NCBI GenBank assembly: GCA_000934455.1
Contig: KN883003.1
Coordinates: 137,257-164,518, forward strand
Direction of reading: 5' to 3'
Length of the DNA: 27,262 bases
Source: Apostichopus parvimensis
Lineage: Eukaryota > Echinodermata > Holothuroidea > Aspidochirotida > Stichopodidae
Part shown: positions 10,061 through 20,927 of the stretch, one piece after another
How the letters are laid out: every line of letters starts with the position of its first letter
Numbering within the stretch: position 1 is the first letter of the stretch
Notes under the pieces: model-generated
Database searches by the model: none
What the model was told of the DNA's origin: nothing
What the model saw: only the letters and a program-made list of their open reading frames with translations
Program-made: the position numbers and the translations under genes

Positions 10061-10309
10061 TTTTTACGAGACGCAAACTTTTTCGTGGGGGCCTTGCCAA
10101 ATTGCTGCACGGTCAAAGCATTGAGCTATGACGTATTTTGCGACTAGGGAAGTACAAGGGCGGTCGAAAGAGGGGCTGGGCGGTGAAAAGAGGGGCTGGG
10201 TGGACCGCAACGGTAAAACAGTGAAGCTAGGGCACTGCGCCATCTGCCCTATATATTGTGTAGAACATTCACAAAGTATATAGACAGTGATACGATTGCA
10301 TCTGTACAA
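10061..10309 (+). repeat. Left copy of an identical 249-bp duplication flanking the gap
   Basis: Every base of this segment is repeated at 10360-10608 on the other side of the 50-N run. The segment begins in a T-run with ACGAGACGCAAAC and ends at CTGTACAA, directly at the first N. Perfect identity next to a gap, when the other repeats of the window are visibly diverged, points to two contig ends that overlap and were not merged. A real recent tandem duplication is the alternative. It contains a small 20-bp tandem pair at 10159-10198. Confidence 0.9.
10159..10198 (+). repeat. 20-bp tandem pair in the duplicated segment
   Basis: GCGGTCGAAAGAGGGGCTGG is followed directly by GCGGTGAAAAGAGGGGCTGG, two copies differing at two bases. 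The same pair appears in the second copy of the 249-bp segment. Confidence 0.8.
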
Positions 10310-10359
10310 NNNNNNNNNNNNNNNNNNNNNNNNNNNNNNNNNNNNNNNNNNNNNNNNNN
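10310..10359. other. Assembly gap, 50 N
   Basis: Fifty consecutive N characters. A round number like this is normally a placeholder rather than a measured gap length. ORFs read through it are meaningless. Confidence 0.99.
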
Positions 10360-10608
10360 TTTTTACGAGACGCAAACTTTTTCGTGGGGGCCTTGCCAAA
10401 TTGCTGCACGGTCAAAGCATTGAGCTATGACGTATTTTGCGACTAGGGAAGTACAAGGGCGGTCGAAAGAGGGGCTGGGCGGTGAAAAGAGGGGCTGGGT
10501 GGACCGCAACGGTAAAACAGTGAAGCTAGGGCACTGCGCCATCTGCCCTATATATTGTGTAGAACATTCACAAAGTATATAGACAGTGATACGATTGCAT
10601 CTGTACAA
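10360..10608 (+). repeat. Right copy of the identical 249-bp duplication
   Basis: Identical to 10061-10309, offset by 299 bases. It continues past 10608 into unique sequence (CTACACTAGTAAAG), while the left copy is preceded by its own unique flank. That is the expected geometry for overlapping contig ends. Confidence 0.9.
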
Positions 10609-10670
10609 CTACACTAGTAAAGTTCAGTAGGTCATACAATAAACGCAATTGGTGTTTGATCGGGACGCAA

Positions 10671-10698
10671 GCTTTTTTTTACGGGACACAAACTTTTT
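10671..10698 (+). repeat. Diverged extra copy of the ACGGGACACAAAC motif
   Basis: GC followed by eight T, then ACGGGACACAAACTTTTT, repeats the motif at 10056-10083 (ACGAGACGCAAACTTTTT) with two changes. Related GGACGCAA words occur at about 9971, 10663 and 10715. It looks like part of an unknown degenerate repeat in which the gap-flanking segment sits. Confidence 0.55.
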
Positions 10699-11110
10699 GG
10701 GGACTTGCGCCCCTGGGACGCAGACATTTGTCTCTAGTAACATCACTGCCTCATTGATGAAAGTTTTCAGTTATTAGTGAAATTTTTTTTTCTGTACATT
10801 ATTTACTGTGTCTCTTGCAATCTGAGGACTTTGTGTAAGTTTCAAATGGTAGATGATGAACCTGACAGCTCTCCCACCAGCAGTGATACACGCTGGCAAC
10901 ATAATTACTCAAGTATGCAATGGAAGAACAGTAGTGAGCAATCAGTCATGGTATTTTATTCCACAATTTGGTTGTGCGTTGCCTATTTATATGTAAAATT
11001 AAAATTATGTATAGTACTTAGTCAAGTTCAATGATCCAAGTGTGACAATTTGCAGGTAAACATTTGCAACAACTTCAATCACTCATTCCACTTGTTTGCT
11101 GACAGAATAA

Positions 11111-11135
11111 TTTTTTTTTTTTTTTTCTTTTTTTT
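11111..11135. repeat. Poly-T tract
   Basis: Twenty-five bases of T interrupted by one C. It could be the tail of an old retroposed sequence on the minus strand, but no recognisable body lies beside it. Confidence 0.8.
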
Positions 11136-11560
11136 GGGGTCTTATATACGTTGAGGTAATGTAAAAAAGAAATGCTTTGTATACAATCAACAAGCTAAAC
11201 TGTTGTGAGCATGTAACATGTACACTATTGTGTAATTTAAATGGACATTAGTTCTCCTTAGCTGGATACAAACAAATCTTTACTTTTGTGGTAGTACTGG
11301 AGAAAACTCACTGTTCATCAACCAAGGTCACATATGTTGAAACCTGTGGTATGTACTGTGCAGTAGGTGGCTTGGAGTCTCACTCAAAGAGAAGTAGATT
11401 TATACAGAGCTTATTACTTACTGTACTGTACAGAATGTACAGTAACTGCCTGCCTGTTGGATGATGGTGGATAAATTAGAATTTCATATTTGGTATTGTT
11501 GAAATAGGCATGTAATATTTATGAGTTTCTCTATATTTTATTGGATTTTCCTCTTTATTT

Positions 11561-11840
11561 GTGAGGTTTCCATCAATGGAACACAGAGCAAAACTCATGT
11601 TAAATATGATACACCTTTTCTTGACAAGTGTGATTACTGTGCAGCAAAATGACAGCCTGAATTTGTATTTGAAAGGTCAAAGGTCACTGAACAACTTTCT
11701 CTCTGAGAGATGTGCCATAATGCCTGTTAAGAAAGTAGTGCTCAGAGATTTAACCCACTAAATTTATAAATTGCACTTTGATGGCTACAATCTTCTGGTC
11801 TGCATGTATACGAAGAGGTCAATGAACTCTAGCACCATGA
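11561..11840 (+). repeat. Third, single-unit fragment of the DR1-bearing repeat family
   Basis: The segment carries a perfect DR1 near its middle and, upstream, AAACTCATGTTAAATATGATACA, which resembles the CTCATAyTTGGTATGATG word seen at about 7390. A later GGTCAATGAAC follows at about 11817. Similarity to the other arrays is patchy, so assignment is tentative. The 66-residue ORF across it is not a recognisable protein. Confidence 0.4.
11674..11686 (+). promoter_or_regulatory. Perfect consensus DR1 nuclear-receptor-type site
   Basis: AGGTCA-A-AGGTCA, identical to the site at 7172-7184. It lies in the distal part of intron 2, about 730 bp before exon 3. Confidence 0.35.
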
Positions 11841-12414
11841 ACGAGGGCAATGAGATTGAGACATTGCAGAACGAAGATTAATGATATACTTCATACCTTT
11901 ACATCCCGAATTCACCTTTAATTTTCATCTGAGTGAGAGTTTTGGATGTCAGAAGATTTCCTTTGTCCTTCTTTTCTAACCTACTGTACTACAAGTACTG
12001 CATTCATAAGAACCTAATGATTACCAGTTGTACTGTCTTGTCAGGCTAGCCTAGCCTAGTGTTAAGTATCTAGTGTTGTCCAGCATTGGAAGTTAGCTTG
12101 GGAGGGTAGGGTGTTGAATAGTGGTTGACTTTGGTTTTCAACAAAGGTTTGAAACCAAAGCAGTGAGGTTTGGACTATTTTGATGCTTTTAATGCTTTCG
12201 CTATCATATGGGCCGACAATGCCATGCTTGATGTAAACATGTGCCAATAATTCTGTGAGATTGATATCCTTCCGTGAGAACTGTAATGGCATAAAGTTGA
12301 TTGCACTCAATCGAAGAGTAAAATCCCACCCTGTCCATTCTATCGATACAGCTGATCTTGGGATGCTTCAGTGTGCCTTGTACTATTAACTTAACTTTAT
12401 TTTGTCTTTTACAG

Positions 12415-12476
12415 ATTAGGTGGGAGAAAAACATAACATTAGGAGAGCCACCAGGGTTCTTACATTCATGGTGGTG
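12415..12476 (+). CDS. Ssdp: SSBP2/3/4 (Ssdp) coding exon 3: IRWEKNI...PPGFLHSWW segment
   Basis: This 62-base exon encodes residues 44-63, [20 protein letters not shown], plus the first two bases of a Cys codon. The stretch is essentially invariant in the family from insects to vertebrates. It forms the part of the LUFS domain that follows the LisH helices and packs the Trp-rich core. The acceptor is CTTTTACAG and the donor is TG|GTAAGT at 12477, phase 2. Joining to exon 4 rebuilds TGT (Cys) and restores SWW-CVFW. The 62-base length means skipping this exon would break the frame. Confidence 0.97.
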
Positions 12477-14974
12477 GTAAGTAACACTCACTTGTTGGTC
12501 TTAATTGAAAGCTACTGTACGATTGTCTGTTTATTATGATATATACTATGTACACACAAGTTATAAGATTCACTATTTTAGACCACGACCCTGCAAAGAA
12601 AATGTAAGCATTCAGCTGTGGCCCATCGATCAACCCCCCCCCCCCTCCCCAAATTTATCAAATTACAATGTCACTGGGAATATGGTTGATAAAGTGATGG
12701 GTGGCTCTGCATTCCCCCTTGCCACAAGTTTGTCGATTTTGGCTTGACGAGGGGACAGTGCTATGCATAGATTGGTACACAGGGCCACTGTGTCCAACTT
12801 ATTACGTTACTTCGACTTAAAAGAAAAGTTGACATTTGTTTTACCGTAATTTCTAAAAACGATCTCACGATCCGTTGAAATATCCTTTGCTACCCAAACA
12901 TTGGTTGCTTACCATCGGTATAGCTGGTGCTATCTTCGATTATCAACCTGCTCCTTGGATATGATGTCATTTTCTTTGTCCAGTCCTGGTTGGTGCAAAA
13001 TGCAAGGTAGTTTTGCAAGCAAAACCTGCAACCACAAAGTTACTTCTTTGCTAGACTGCCAGAAGTATCAACAGTTTTAAAAAGATTCTCGAAAATCGCT
13101 TTGCTGTCTTGATTCAAGCAAAACTGACAATGGTTTGCCATTTTAATTGTGGCTCAGTTCAGTGAGAACTTGCACAGGAATGAGAAGTGGAGACAAGTTG
13201 GAAGTATAGGCCAACACTCTCAGTTGTTCATAACTTGTACTGAAAATACATTCGAGAAACATACACGTGTATGAAAACTGGTTGATTAAAAGTAAGTATC
13301 TCATTGACTAGTATTTGTGAGCTAGTTCTAAATTAATGTGGCGAGTGCCACTACATACAGTAAGTACTATTGATACCTTGAAAACTGTAAGTACTGTTTT
13401 GTCATGTTGGAAATTTTTTAACATGCTGATCAAAAAGGATCAACACTACAAAGTCTATTTTGCACTGTATACCATGGAACAGAATCCATCAATGTGGGAT
13501 TTGAATTTTTATGGTAAAGAACTACTTGAAATTGGTTTATGAAAATGTACACATGTATGTATCTAAAAAATTCAATCTTCATAACCATGTGTATGAAGAG
13601 CCTGTACAGTAGACAGTAAACTCTTGGTGATTGAATGAATGTAACTCAAGCTGATGTAGCAAGCTCACACGACAAGCAAAGTGACCATTAAAGTAGACGG
13701 CCACTCATGTAAGGTATTTTGCGTTCACTACCCAGAGAATAATTTAGTGTAAACTTGCCTTACTAATTTTTTTCAGGATTATCAATTTTTATTTAAATCT
13801 CATAAAAGTACTGATAGTAGTATGACTTTTGTGTACACAAAGAGTGCTACACACATTTACATTTAACATAGCAATTTGTGATGCGATACCGGATTAATGA
13901 TTCCCTGCTACCCTAGTAGTTCTTAGTACTAGTGTAATGTTACCGTCGGGTACACTGTTCCACAGTCTACAGTAAATAGCAGTCTATCATATAAAAACTG
14001 GCTTACTGCATCTCCATCATGGATCTAATGTCATGAAAAATAAAGAGTTGAAGGTCACAAAAAGCTTGTAAATGACAATCTGGCAATGGTGGCATGGAAA
14101 GTTATTTAAAATGTCTGGCAATGATGGCATGGGAAGTTATTAAAAATGTTAAAATTTGCAGGTATTTCAAACAAGTCACAATGTCAGTGGCTTCTTCCAG
14201 ACCTTAATGAACTAGTTCTATATACCATACATGTACAATGGCTTTACTTAAAGCAGCTGGCTGCAGTTTACCACAGTTACTTAAGATGGACAATTTTAAA
14301 CCAGATTTCTTCCAGTGACTAATTAGTGCAGACTTTTCTCAAAGGAATTTTTCTGAGGTATTTTCATCTGAAAGGTTCAATTACAATGATATGGTAATTC
14401 GTTGTAGTACAGGTCATTATCCAATAAAGGGTGTGAAGACTCGCGCAAAAAGAAACGTCTAATGCCGGTAATCTGACCTAGTTTGGCATGAGGTGTAACA
14501 GAGATGTTACACCACCATCATCCCAGAAAATACACACACACAGCTTGGTACCATCGGTAATTAGACATTAGTGTACAGTCAGTACATACAGCTGTGGTCA
14601 ATACCCACAGCACAGTGTACAAACAATACAGCTATGGACATCTCAGGTCCAGCTAAAGATAACAAGGTATCACGTTTCATTACTGTACTGTCTGCATTTT
14701 GTAGCGACACGAACAAAACGTCACTTTCAAGCAACGGAAAGTTAACTTTTTCAGATGGCCGCACACGGTTTGGGGCGAGTCTTCAATGCCTTTAACATAC
14801 ATGTAGTAACATCACTAGCCAATCCAGTTGGCCGGACAGGAGAGGGTACGTCTTCATTGAACATTGTTGTCTAGATGTGTAAGTTAAGCAGAATTGGTCA
14901 ATTTGAAACAGTTACACAAAGTCTTAACTTTCAGATAGTAACATGTGCGTAAATTGTTCTTTTCCACTACACAG
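12477..14974 (+). other. Intron 3 of Ssdp (2,498 bp, phase 2)
   Basis: The intron begins GTAAGT and ends TTCCACTACACAG. Contents visible to me are a C12 tract at 12634-12645, a 35-bp tandem pair at 14079-14148 and several TACAGTA-type words. No exon, RNA gene or transposon end is recognisable in the rest. Confidence 0.92.
14079..14148 (+). repeat. 35-bp tandem pair
   Basis: Two head-to-tail copies start TCTGGCAATG at 14079 and 14114, each continuing with TGGCATGG-AAGTTATT and ending in AAATG. They differ at about three positions, so the duplication is fairly recent. Confidence 0.85.
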
Positions 14975-15059
14975 TGTATTTTGGGATTTATACTGTGCTG
15001 CACCGGAGAGGAGAGATACATGTGAACACTCAAGTGAAGCAAAAGCTTTTCATGACTAT
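14975..15059 (+). CDS. Ssdp: SSBP2/3/4 (Ssdp) coding exon 4: end of the LUFS domain
   Basis: The exon completes Cys64 and encodes residues 65-92: [18 protein letters not shown] followed by [10 protein letters not shown]. This is the family signature that closes the conserved N-terminal domain. The first four coding exons thus give the full LDB-interacting module of 92 residues, the same length as in vertebrate homologues. The acceptor is CACTACACAG and the donor is TAT|GTGAGT at 15060, phase 0. In family members the next residues begin the Ser/Ala/Pro segment leading into a long Pro/Gly/Met-rich, probably disordered, activation region. That part is not in this window, so the gene is partial. 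Vertebrate paralogues 2, 3 and 4 cannot be told apart from this domain. Confidence 0.97.
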
Positions 15060-16003
15060 GTGAGTATAATTTTCTTACTTTGTACGGTCTGAGATGCTTT
15101 CAGCTTGGTTCCTGGAGAAAAGGGAATTTGGGTTTTGTGAAGATCTTGTTGATGTGTAAACCAGCATAGATCAGAATGGATTCTTATAAATGCCAGTAAG
15201 ACAGGCACAAATGTTACCAGCACAGACTCTCTGAGAACTGAATTGTGCATATTAGTAATGATCATACAGGTTTGATGGGTTCAAAGGCAACTCACTAAAA
15301 TTGAAAATAACTTGTCAACAGTTCTTTGAAGGTAATTCTGGGAGTGTTATTTTGCTCTCATACAAAATATGTAACCATACTCTATGTGCTTTGAATGTGG
15401 ACTTTAATTAGCTATAAATTTCCAGTGGTTTTTACAGCTAGGCCCACTCTCGATAGTCTCCTTTGAATGCCATCAGGACCCCCCTCCCCCCCAAAAAAAA
15501 ATTGATTGCAAAAGGACATTATGTGTACACAATGTTTGATTTTCATCTTCAGAGCTGTACAGTTTTCATTGACATTGTAAACCTCATACATGTGCAGTAT
15601 AGCTAGATATTTTCTCAAAGAACTGAATAGAGAGTGAAACTGGACTGGCATTTCTTTTCCCCGGGGATAATAGTACATGGTAAATATTTACAAAGCTGTT
15701 GCTTTTACAAGCTGTTGCTTGTTGAGTGGGAACATTTTCAGGGGTCAAAGGCATTTTGACCAGGAATTCAAATCTGTTAGAGTGGAAAAGTTAAACGGCA
15801 GAATTTACGACTCCATGATGTAACCTTCAAAAGTATTGCAGGGGGAAGTAGACAGTAGACAGAACGTAGACCTCTCTTTAGTGTCCAATCCTGTATTGAT
15901 CTATTGTGCTACTAGTATTTTTCTCCATATTTAATCAACTTTGATCTCCTAGCAGTCAAGGGCACATGTACCATGTCATCATGTGCTGGTCGGTTTTTCA
16001 GCG

Positions 16004-16016
16004 CCCCCCCCCCCCC
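16004..16016 (+). repeat. Poly-C tract (C13)
   Basis: Thirteen C in a row after GCG. Similar tracts on the same strand occur at 7654-7664, 12634-12645 and 15479-15492 (interrupted by T), and a G-run lies at 23948-23958. Confidence 0.9.
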
Positions 16017-18350
16017 TCAAATCTACTATCAACTCTCCACATAAAAATTGTATATCATTTAAAAGAAAAACAGGAAAACTTGTGTTCCAGTGTGCACAAC
16101 TAAGTAGTAAACTTAGCTTACTTATTGTCGGTAAATGGCTGCAATATTCAAACGATATTTGTGATGAGTTAGTATTTGCCTATTTTCTTCATGTCTGCAT
16201 GATTTCTGGGCTTGCCTCAATCAGGTGCTGAGTATGCAGACATATATATTATTACACAATCTGAAATGATGAACTCTCATTTAACACATGTTGGAAGGGG
16301 ATCTTGGAGACATGAACTTTTAATGTAATTGAAAGGATATTCGGGTTGCTGAAGACAATTTAGCAAAATAAAAGTGCTAGAAATTGTCAGCATCTTACGG
16401 CCAAGACCACATCCTCATGGCATTTTGTATCGCCAAGATATGAACTTTTGTAATTCTGTTGGTAAATTGTGAGTGCATTTGGCAACAGCAGAGAGAACTA
16501 TGTCGTCACATCAGTTCAGCTGAAAACGTTCTGGCTTTTGCTCTATAATTTATTTAAAACAATTATTCATGGAGGAAAATAATGTTTCTACAAACAAGTT
16601 TCATTTTGACAAAATTCAAGATTAAGTACAGAAATTTTTCAGAGAATTCTTTACAGCTCAGCAGACATTCCAAACATGTCAAAGATAAATATAACGAGGG
16701 AGGAGATTATAATAGGAAAAAATGAAGATTTTGAATATTTGAACATTACAAACCACCTACTGTGAACCATTCCCTGGAAAAAGAATGAGAGTTTAGCCTG
16801 CCAAAATAGGTTACATTGGATCAAACCATCTTGAGTTAGGGACAAGATGTATAGTGGAAAATTTTTCCTTTCCATACAAGTATGTGTTGCCTGCTAGTGG
16901 AATATCCCTTTAAGCCTGTTTATGCTCTGCGAGCTGGTGCAGACTGTAAGTTTGCATGATGTTTCGAGTTACATGAAGAGATTTGATGGTACTGTTGTTG
17001 GCCACTTACAAATAATTCTTTACTGTTGCTTTGGATTTAAATAAAGCAAGTAAGCTGGTTGTGGGAAGGACAACATGAATTTTTTAATATATACCAATTT
17101 TCAGCCTAGATATTATAAGTGATCAATCGAAATATTTAGTACAAGACATGATATGTAAGGTGGGTGTCCTTTGGATATGAAATGGTGCATTCTTCGACTG
17201 TAAATTAGGTCTTAACTCACAGTAGGTCTAAACATGTGCTAGTAAGGACTTTTAAATTTGTTTGTGGGGTTGAAAATAAGGGGAGAGAGGGGAAGGGGTT
17301 AGTGATGCCAACCAACTTTCTGGATCTGCACCTGGCTTATTGTGCTTCCCACAATGGGATCATACCATTTTCCAATGTAAAGGGAAAGGCTATAGTCAGC
17401 TATAAATGTACAAACTTCGTCTTTTCGCTTACCAAGATTGCTTCAGGAATGATGAAAATAAAGGTTTGGAAACAAATGAAACAGGACAACACGGAAAACA
17501 AAAATTCTGTACTGGATTAAACATTTAACAACCTGCCAATTAGCAGCAGTGGAATGATTCTAAAATTTTACATCTAGGCCTCCTAGAACTGGGAGGGATG
17601 TCCAATTCTATGTGAACATTAGGGTGCCTTGGAATTCCAAGTCATGAAGGCTAAGTTTGGTTGAGTACACAAAATTTGTAAAACCGGTAAATCACAGTGT
17701 TATTGTTGACCCTAGAGTATTATGTGAATACATGTTTTTGTTTAAATTTTTGTTTATTTTTTTGTTTCCCTTCAAATCAGTGTATGCCTGATCATATGAT
17801 ACATGTATGTATGTGAATATTTACTCGATATGGATGTCCTGTACTTGGTGTCATAATTTGCCTGGTACGGAGGGTTCGAGAAACTTTCTCGCATTCGAAG
17901 CTTGACCCGAGCTTTGGCCGAAGTATCCATTTCAAATTGTGTCAAGCTGTTTTAAGAGCATTCTTCCTCCCCTCCTGTGAGAGGAAGGTTGGTAAACTGT
18001 TCTTCATCAGGTTTAAAGCTTTTGTTAGAACTGTGATCCAGAAACTGTTGACATGGCCCCTAGGGAATGTAAATAGAAGCTGCTTGGGAGGGACGCAGGG
18101 AGGTTGATAAAACTCTGCTGCTGCCTGTGCGGTCTACCTTCCCTCTACCGCTGCTACTGCTGCAATGGCCTTATCATACTGCTGCTACGCTTCAGAAGCT
18201 ACTCATCTGAGTCTTTGTTTCAAAATGGTGATATCCTAGAAGCCTTGACAGAATCTAGGAGGATTTTAAGATATATCATCTCTCAATGTATGACTGTTTG
18301 CGAGTGTCAGAATTGGGACAGGAAAGACCGCAAAGGTCTGAGAGGGAGCA

Positions 18351-18378
18351 GGGGGCGGGGTGGGGAGGGATGGGGGGG
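18351..18378 (+). other. G-quadruplex-prone tract
   Basis: Five G-runs of 5, 4, 4, 3 and 7 bases are separated by single or double bases (C, T, A, AT). This fits the classic four-run G4 pattern with very short loops. It lies on the transcribed-sense strand of intron 4, so it could fold in the pre-mRNA as well as in DNA. Confidence 0.6.
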
Positions 18379-19444
18379 AGATGAGAGATACTTCAGTATC
18401 TGATCAACAGTGAATAACGGTCGTTCTAAATAATTGTTAAAACCTTGGAAACCCAGGCTTATCGGAATTTATGCGGAAAGATCTTCCACTTTATTTTGTG
18501 TAGCACTATCTTTGGTGAAACACGTACAAATTACTTGAACAGAATATTGGTGGAGAGTGGATAGCACATTTAAAACAATGGGAACAAACTGTATATATGT
18601 ATATTGGTAATATCAAATCATTCCTACAAGTGCACAATTAGAGCCAATTTACTGTAAGTCATACTTCCATCCATTCAGAAGTACATGGTATGCATGATGT
18701 TGTTGTGGGAATCCTTGTGTTACATGCAAGTGCCATCATTCATCAAATGTTGCAGGAAATCTAGACTTACATGGTTCATCATTTTCTGACAGTTTCTATG
18801 GGCCTTGTTGGCTAATTGGCAAATATTTTAGTATGTCCACGGTCTGTCCACAGTCTAGTACTTGTTGACAGATCTTTGGCCTTAATAATGAAAGGACAGT
18901 AAACAGATAGAAACGGTGTCTTGAAAGATGCTGAAATCTGGCACATTGTGCGAAAAATGATTTCATGCACCCCACATAGCAAATGGGCTCCAGTACATTC
19001 GGAAACTGCCAAACGAAAGATCTATAAAACAGTAGTTTTCCCCATTGGAGTTACTGCATGGGGTATGTGCAGTAGTTGTCCTATGGTACCTACCACATAT
19101 GAAGACTTAAGTTATGAATTATATAAACTCGATTGCAAGATATATGCTACAGGTACAGTAGTCACAGATGCCTTTCTGGGGAACTATCATAAATTTGTGT
19201 TTACCATACAGTAGTGCATAAAATACATAACTGTCATTATTTAATAGGCACAGTGGATGCTTGGTATCTATAAACTTGACACCCTCTGTAAGGATCATAC
19301 CAATATTATTATTAACCTTTGGCACAAGAGATGTGTAGCTCGCTCATTACACTGTACAAAATCTGTACTTTGACTTTGTATCATTATTAAACAAATAAAA
19401 GCAAGTGCAACATATCACACAATTTACTTTTGGGACACTACTAT

Positions 19445-19462
19445 ATACAGTATGTACTGTAT
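19445..19462. repeat. Inverted pair of the over-represented word (ATACAGTA-TG-TACTGTAT)
   Basis: Two 8-base arms are perfectly complementary around a two-base centre. A similar pair, TTACTGTAC and GTACAGTAA, lies at 11418-11426 and 11437-11445. Confidence 0.7.
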
Positions 19463-20827
19463 GTAGTACTCCACACTACATTACAAGGCTATGTACAGTA
19501 CAGTAAGCAGTACTTACCAAAATGCCAACGTATAAAATAGCATCTATACACACACATTAAGATTTCTCCGAGGCACTGAGTGAATTCTTCTGTTTCACTG
19601 GTTATGACTCAGGCACTGGTTTTTTTTTTCTCTTTCTTCTTTTATGTTAGCTAGCTTAAAGGAGCATGTAACCAGAGAAGCTGAACAATTCTTTTTATCT
19701 TTTGTAGAGAGTACATTTTCATACATGCATAGTAGTGACCTGTCTTGTAATATAATCAACTTTTCCAATTTTACTATATAGGAAGCATTGCAGTAGGAAG
19801 TAATGATTTTAAATAAAATAACAAATATGGGGAGACCTTTTACAGCTTTGTTGCTGCTAAACATTCATTCGGTGATGTCGCTAGCGAACAGAAATGACAG
19901 TAGTCGCAATTGTTCAGTTGGTAAATCGCACTGGAAATGTAACATAAACACCAAGATCTTTTAAAAGTGTATAACAATCTTTTCAATGATATATCAGATG
20001 ATAAATATGATTCATTAGAGTAAATTATATACTGTAGTACTATTAACCGGAAATAAAACAGCAATGAAATCATCATTGCTGTGGTTAAAGCAGGTACCGT
20101 AGTGTATTTTGTTGTAACTCAATCAGATTTCCTGCAATGTTGAAGTGTCGTATGTAGCTGTAATGTCAAAACGAAAGTATATCGTTCATGAGTTTGAGCA
20201 TGCTCCTGGAAAAACAAACATCAAACCTGAAGTTGATAGAACTTTTCATTTTGAAGCTTCCATAGCATATTTAAACATTGAAGCAGGGACTTTTTTTTTT
20301 TTGCATTTGATCAATAATCTGACCAGACTCATCGAGCATTACTCGAGTAAGGTTAGGACACTCATTTACATATTTTACAAAATTTACATGTGTTTGTTAT
20401 TAGATTGATTTTGATGCTGAACATTCTGTTGGTTTGGACACTTTTCCTTTCGTAAAATTAGTACTAATGACATGCCCGCCAAAAAACGAGAAAAAGAAAA
20501 GAAAAGATAAAAACAAATTTGAAATGTGAAACAATTTTTACTTTTACTTCATTATTTGAAATGTGACTTGACTGACAAGCCAATGAACCACTGATGTGGG
20601 ATTTTTGTTGTTTGTTTGGGAATAGCATTGACATAAAGTTTATCATCAATATCAAACTCAAGCATGCTGAACAGTTTAAGTTGAATGATAGGCTACTTTG
20701 CTTTTAACGGGAAAAGGCAGGAGCTATTATGCTATTCAACTGGTACAGGTAGGAGCCAAGTGCACTTTCTGGGAGGTTGAAAATGGTTTTAAGAAGTGAA
20801 TTTTAAGTAACCCTGAAACGATGTATT

Positions 20828-20927
20828 TACTTCGTTCCTCACTTACCTGCCTCCTCACAACCTCAGCACTCTCGTTCTACAGTGTCTAGAATGAACTGGC
20901 AACCTATTGACACTGCGCCCTCTATGG
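20828..20927 (+). repeat. Dispersed repeat, copy A
   Basis: About 100 bp running from TACTTCGTTCC to GCCCTCTATGG, with CTGCCTCCTCACAACCT and GTCTAGAATGAACTGGCAACC in between. It aligns end to end with 24526-24625 at roughly 75-80 percent identity by eye. The tail CACTGCGCCCTCTATGG resembles motifs seen in short interspersed elements, but I see no tRNA-derived head or poly-A tail. Confidence 0.6.

Larger units (their letters stand above)
2266..12414 (+). other. Intron 2 of Ssdp (about 10.1 kb, phase 0)
   Basis: The intron starts GTAAGA and ends with the acceptor TTTTGTCTTTTACAG. It carries most of the repeats of the window: a transposon (3379-5053), a TA microsatellite, DR1-bearing repeats (6830-7450, 8780-9530, 11561-11840), an assembly gap with duplicated flanks (10061-10608) and a poly-T tract. 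The remaining stretches (2266-3378, 5054-6830, 7450-8780, 10740-11560 and 11840-12410) show no coding exon, RNA gene or clear repeat that I can recognise. The true length may be about 300 bp shorter if the gap duplication is an artefact. Confidence 0.9.

Noticed and set aside
10064-10399. Minus-strand ORF reading through the N run
   Set aside because: It is created by unknown bases and the duplicated flanks, so it has no meaning as a protein.
17870-17900. GGTTCGAGAAAC-like word considered as a tRNA T-arm
   Set aside because: No matching acceptor stem, D-arm or anticodon arm could be placed around it.
18110-18170. CTGCTGC-rich stretch considered as the missing exon 5 of Ssdp (Ala-rich start)
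   Set aside because: The frame following a phase-0 acceptor does not give the expected Ser-Ala-Pro continuation, and no suitable acceptor precedes it.
18104-18403. 99-codon ORF with Cys-rich start and Gly/Arg-rich end
   Set aside because: The composition comes from CTG/TGC-rich and G-rich simple sequence; no domain pattern is present.
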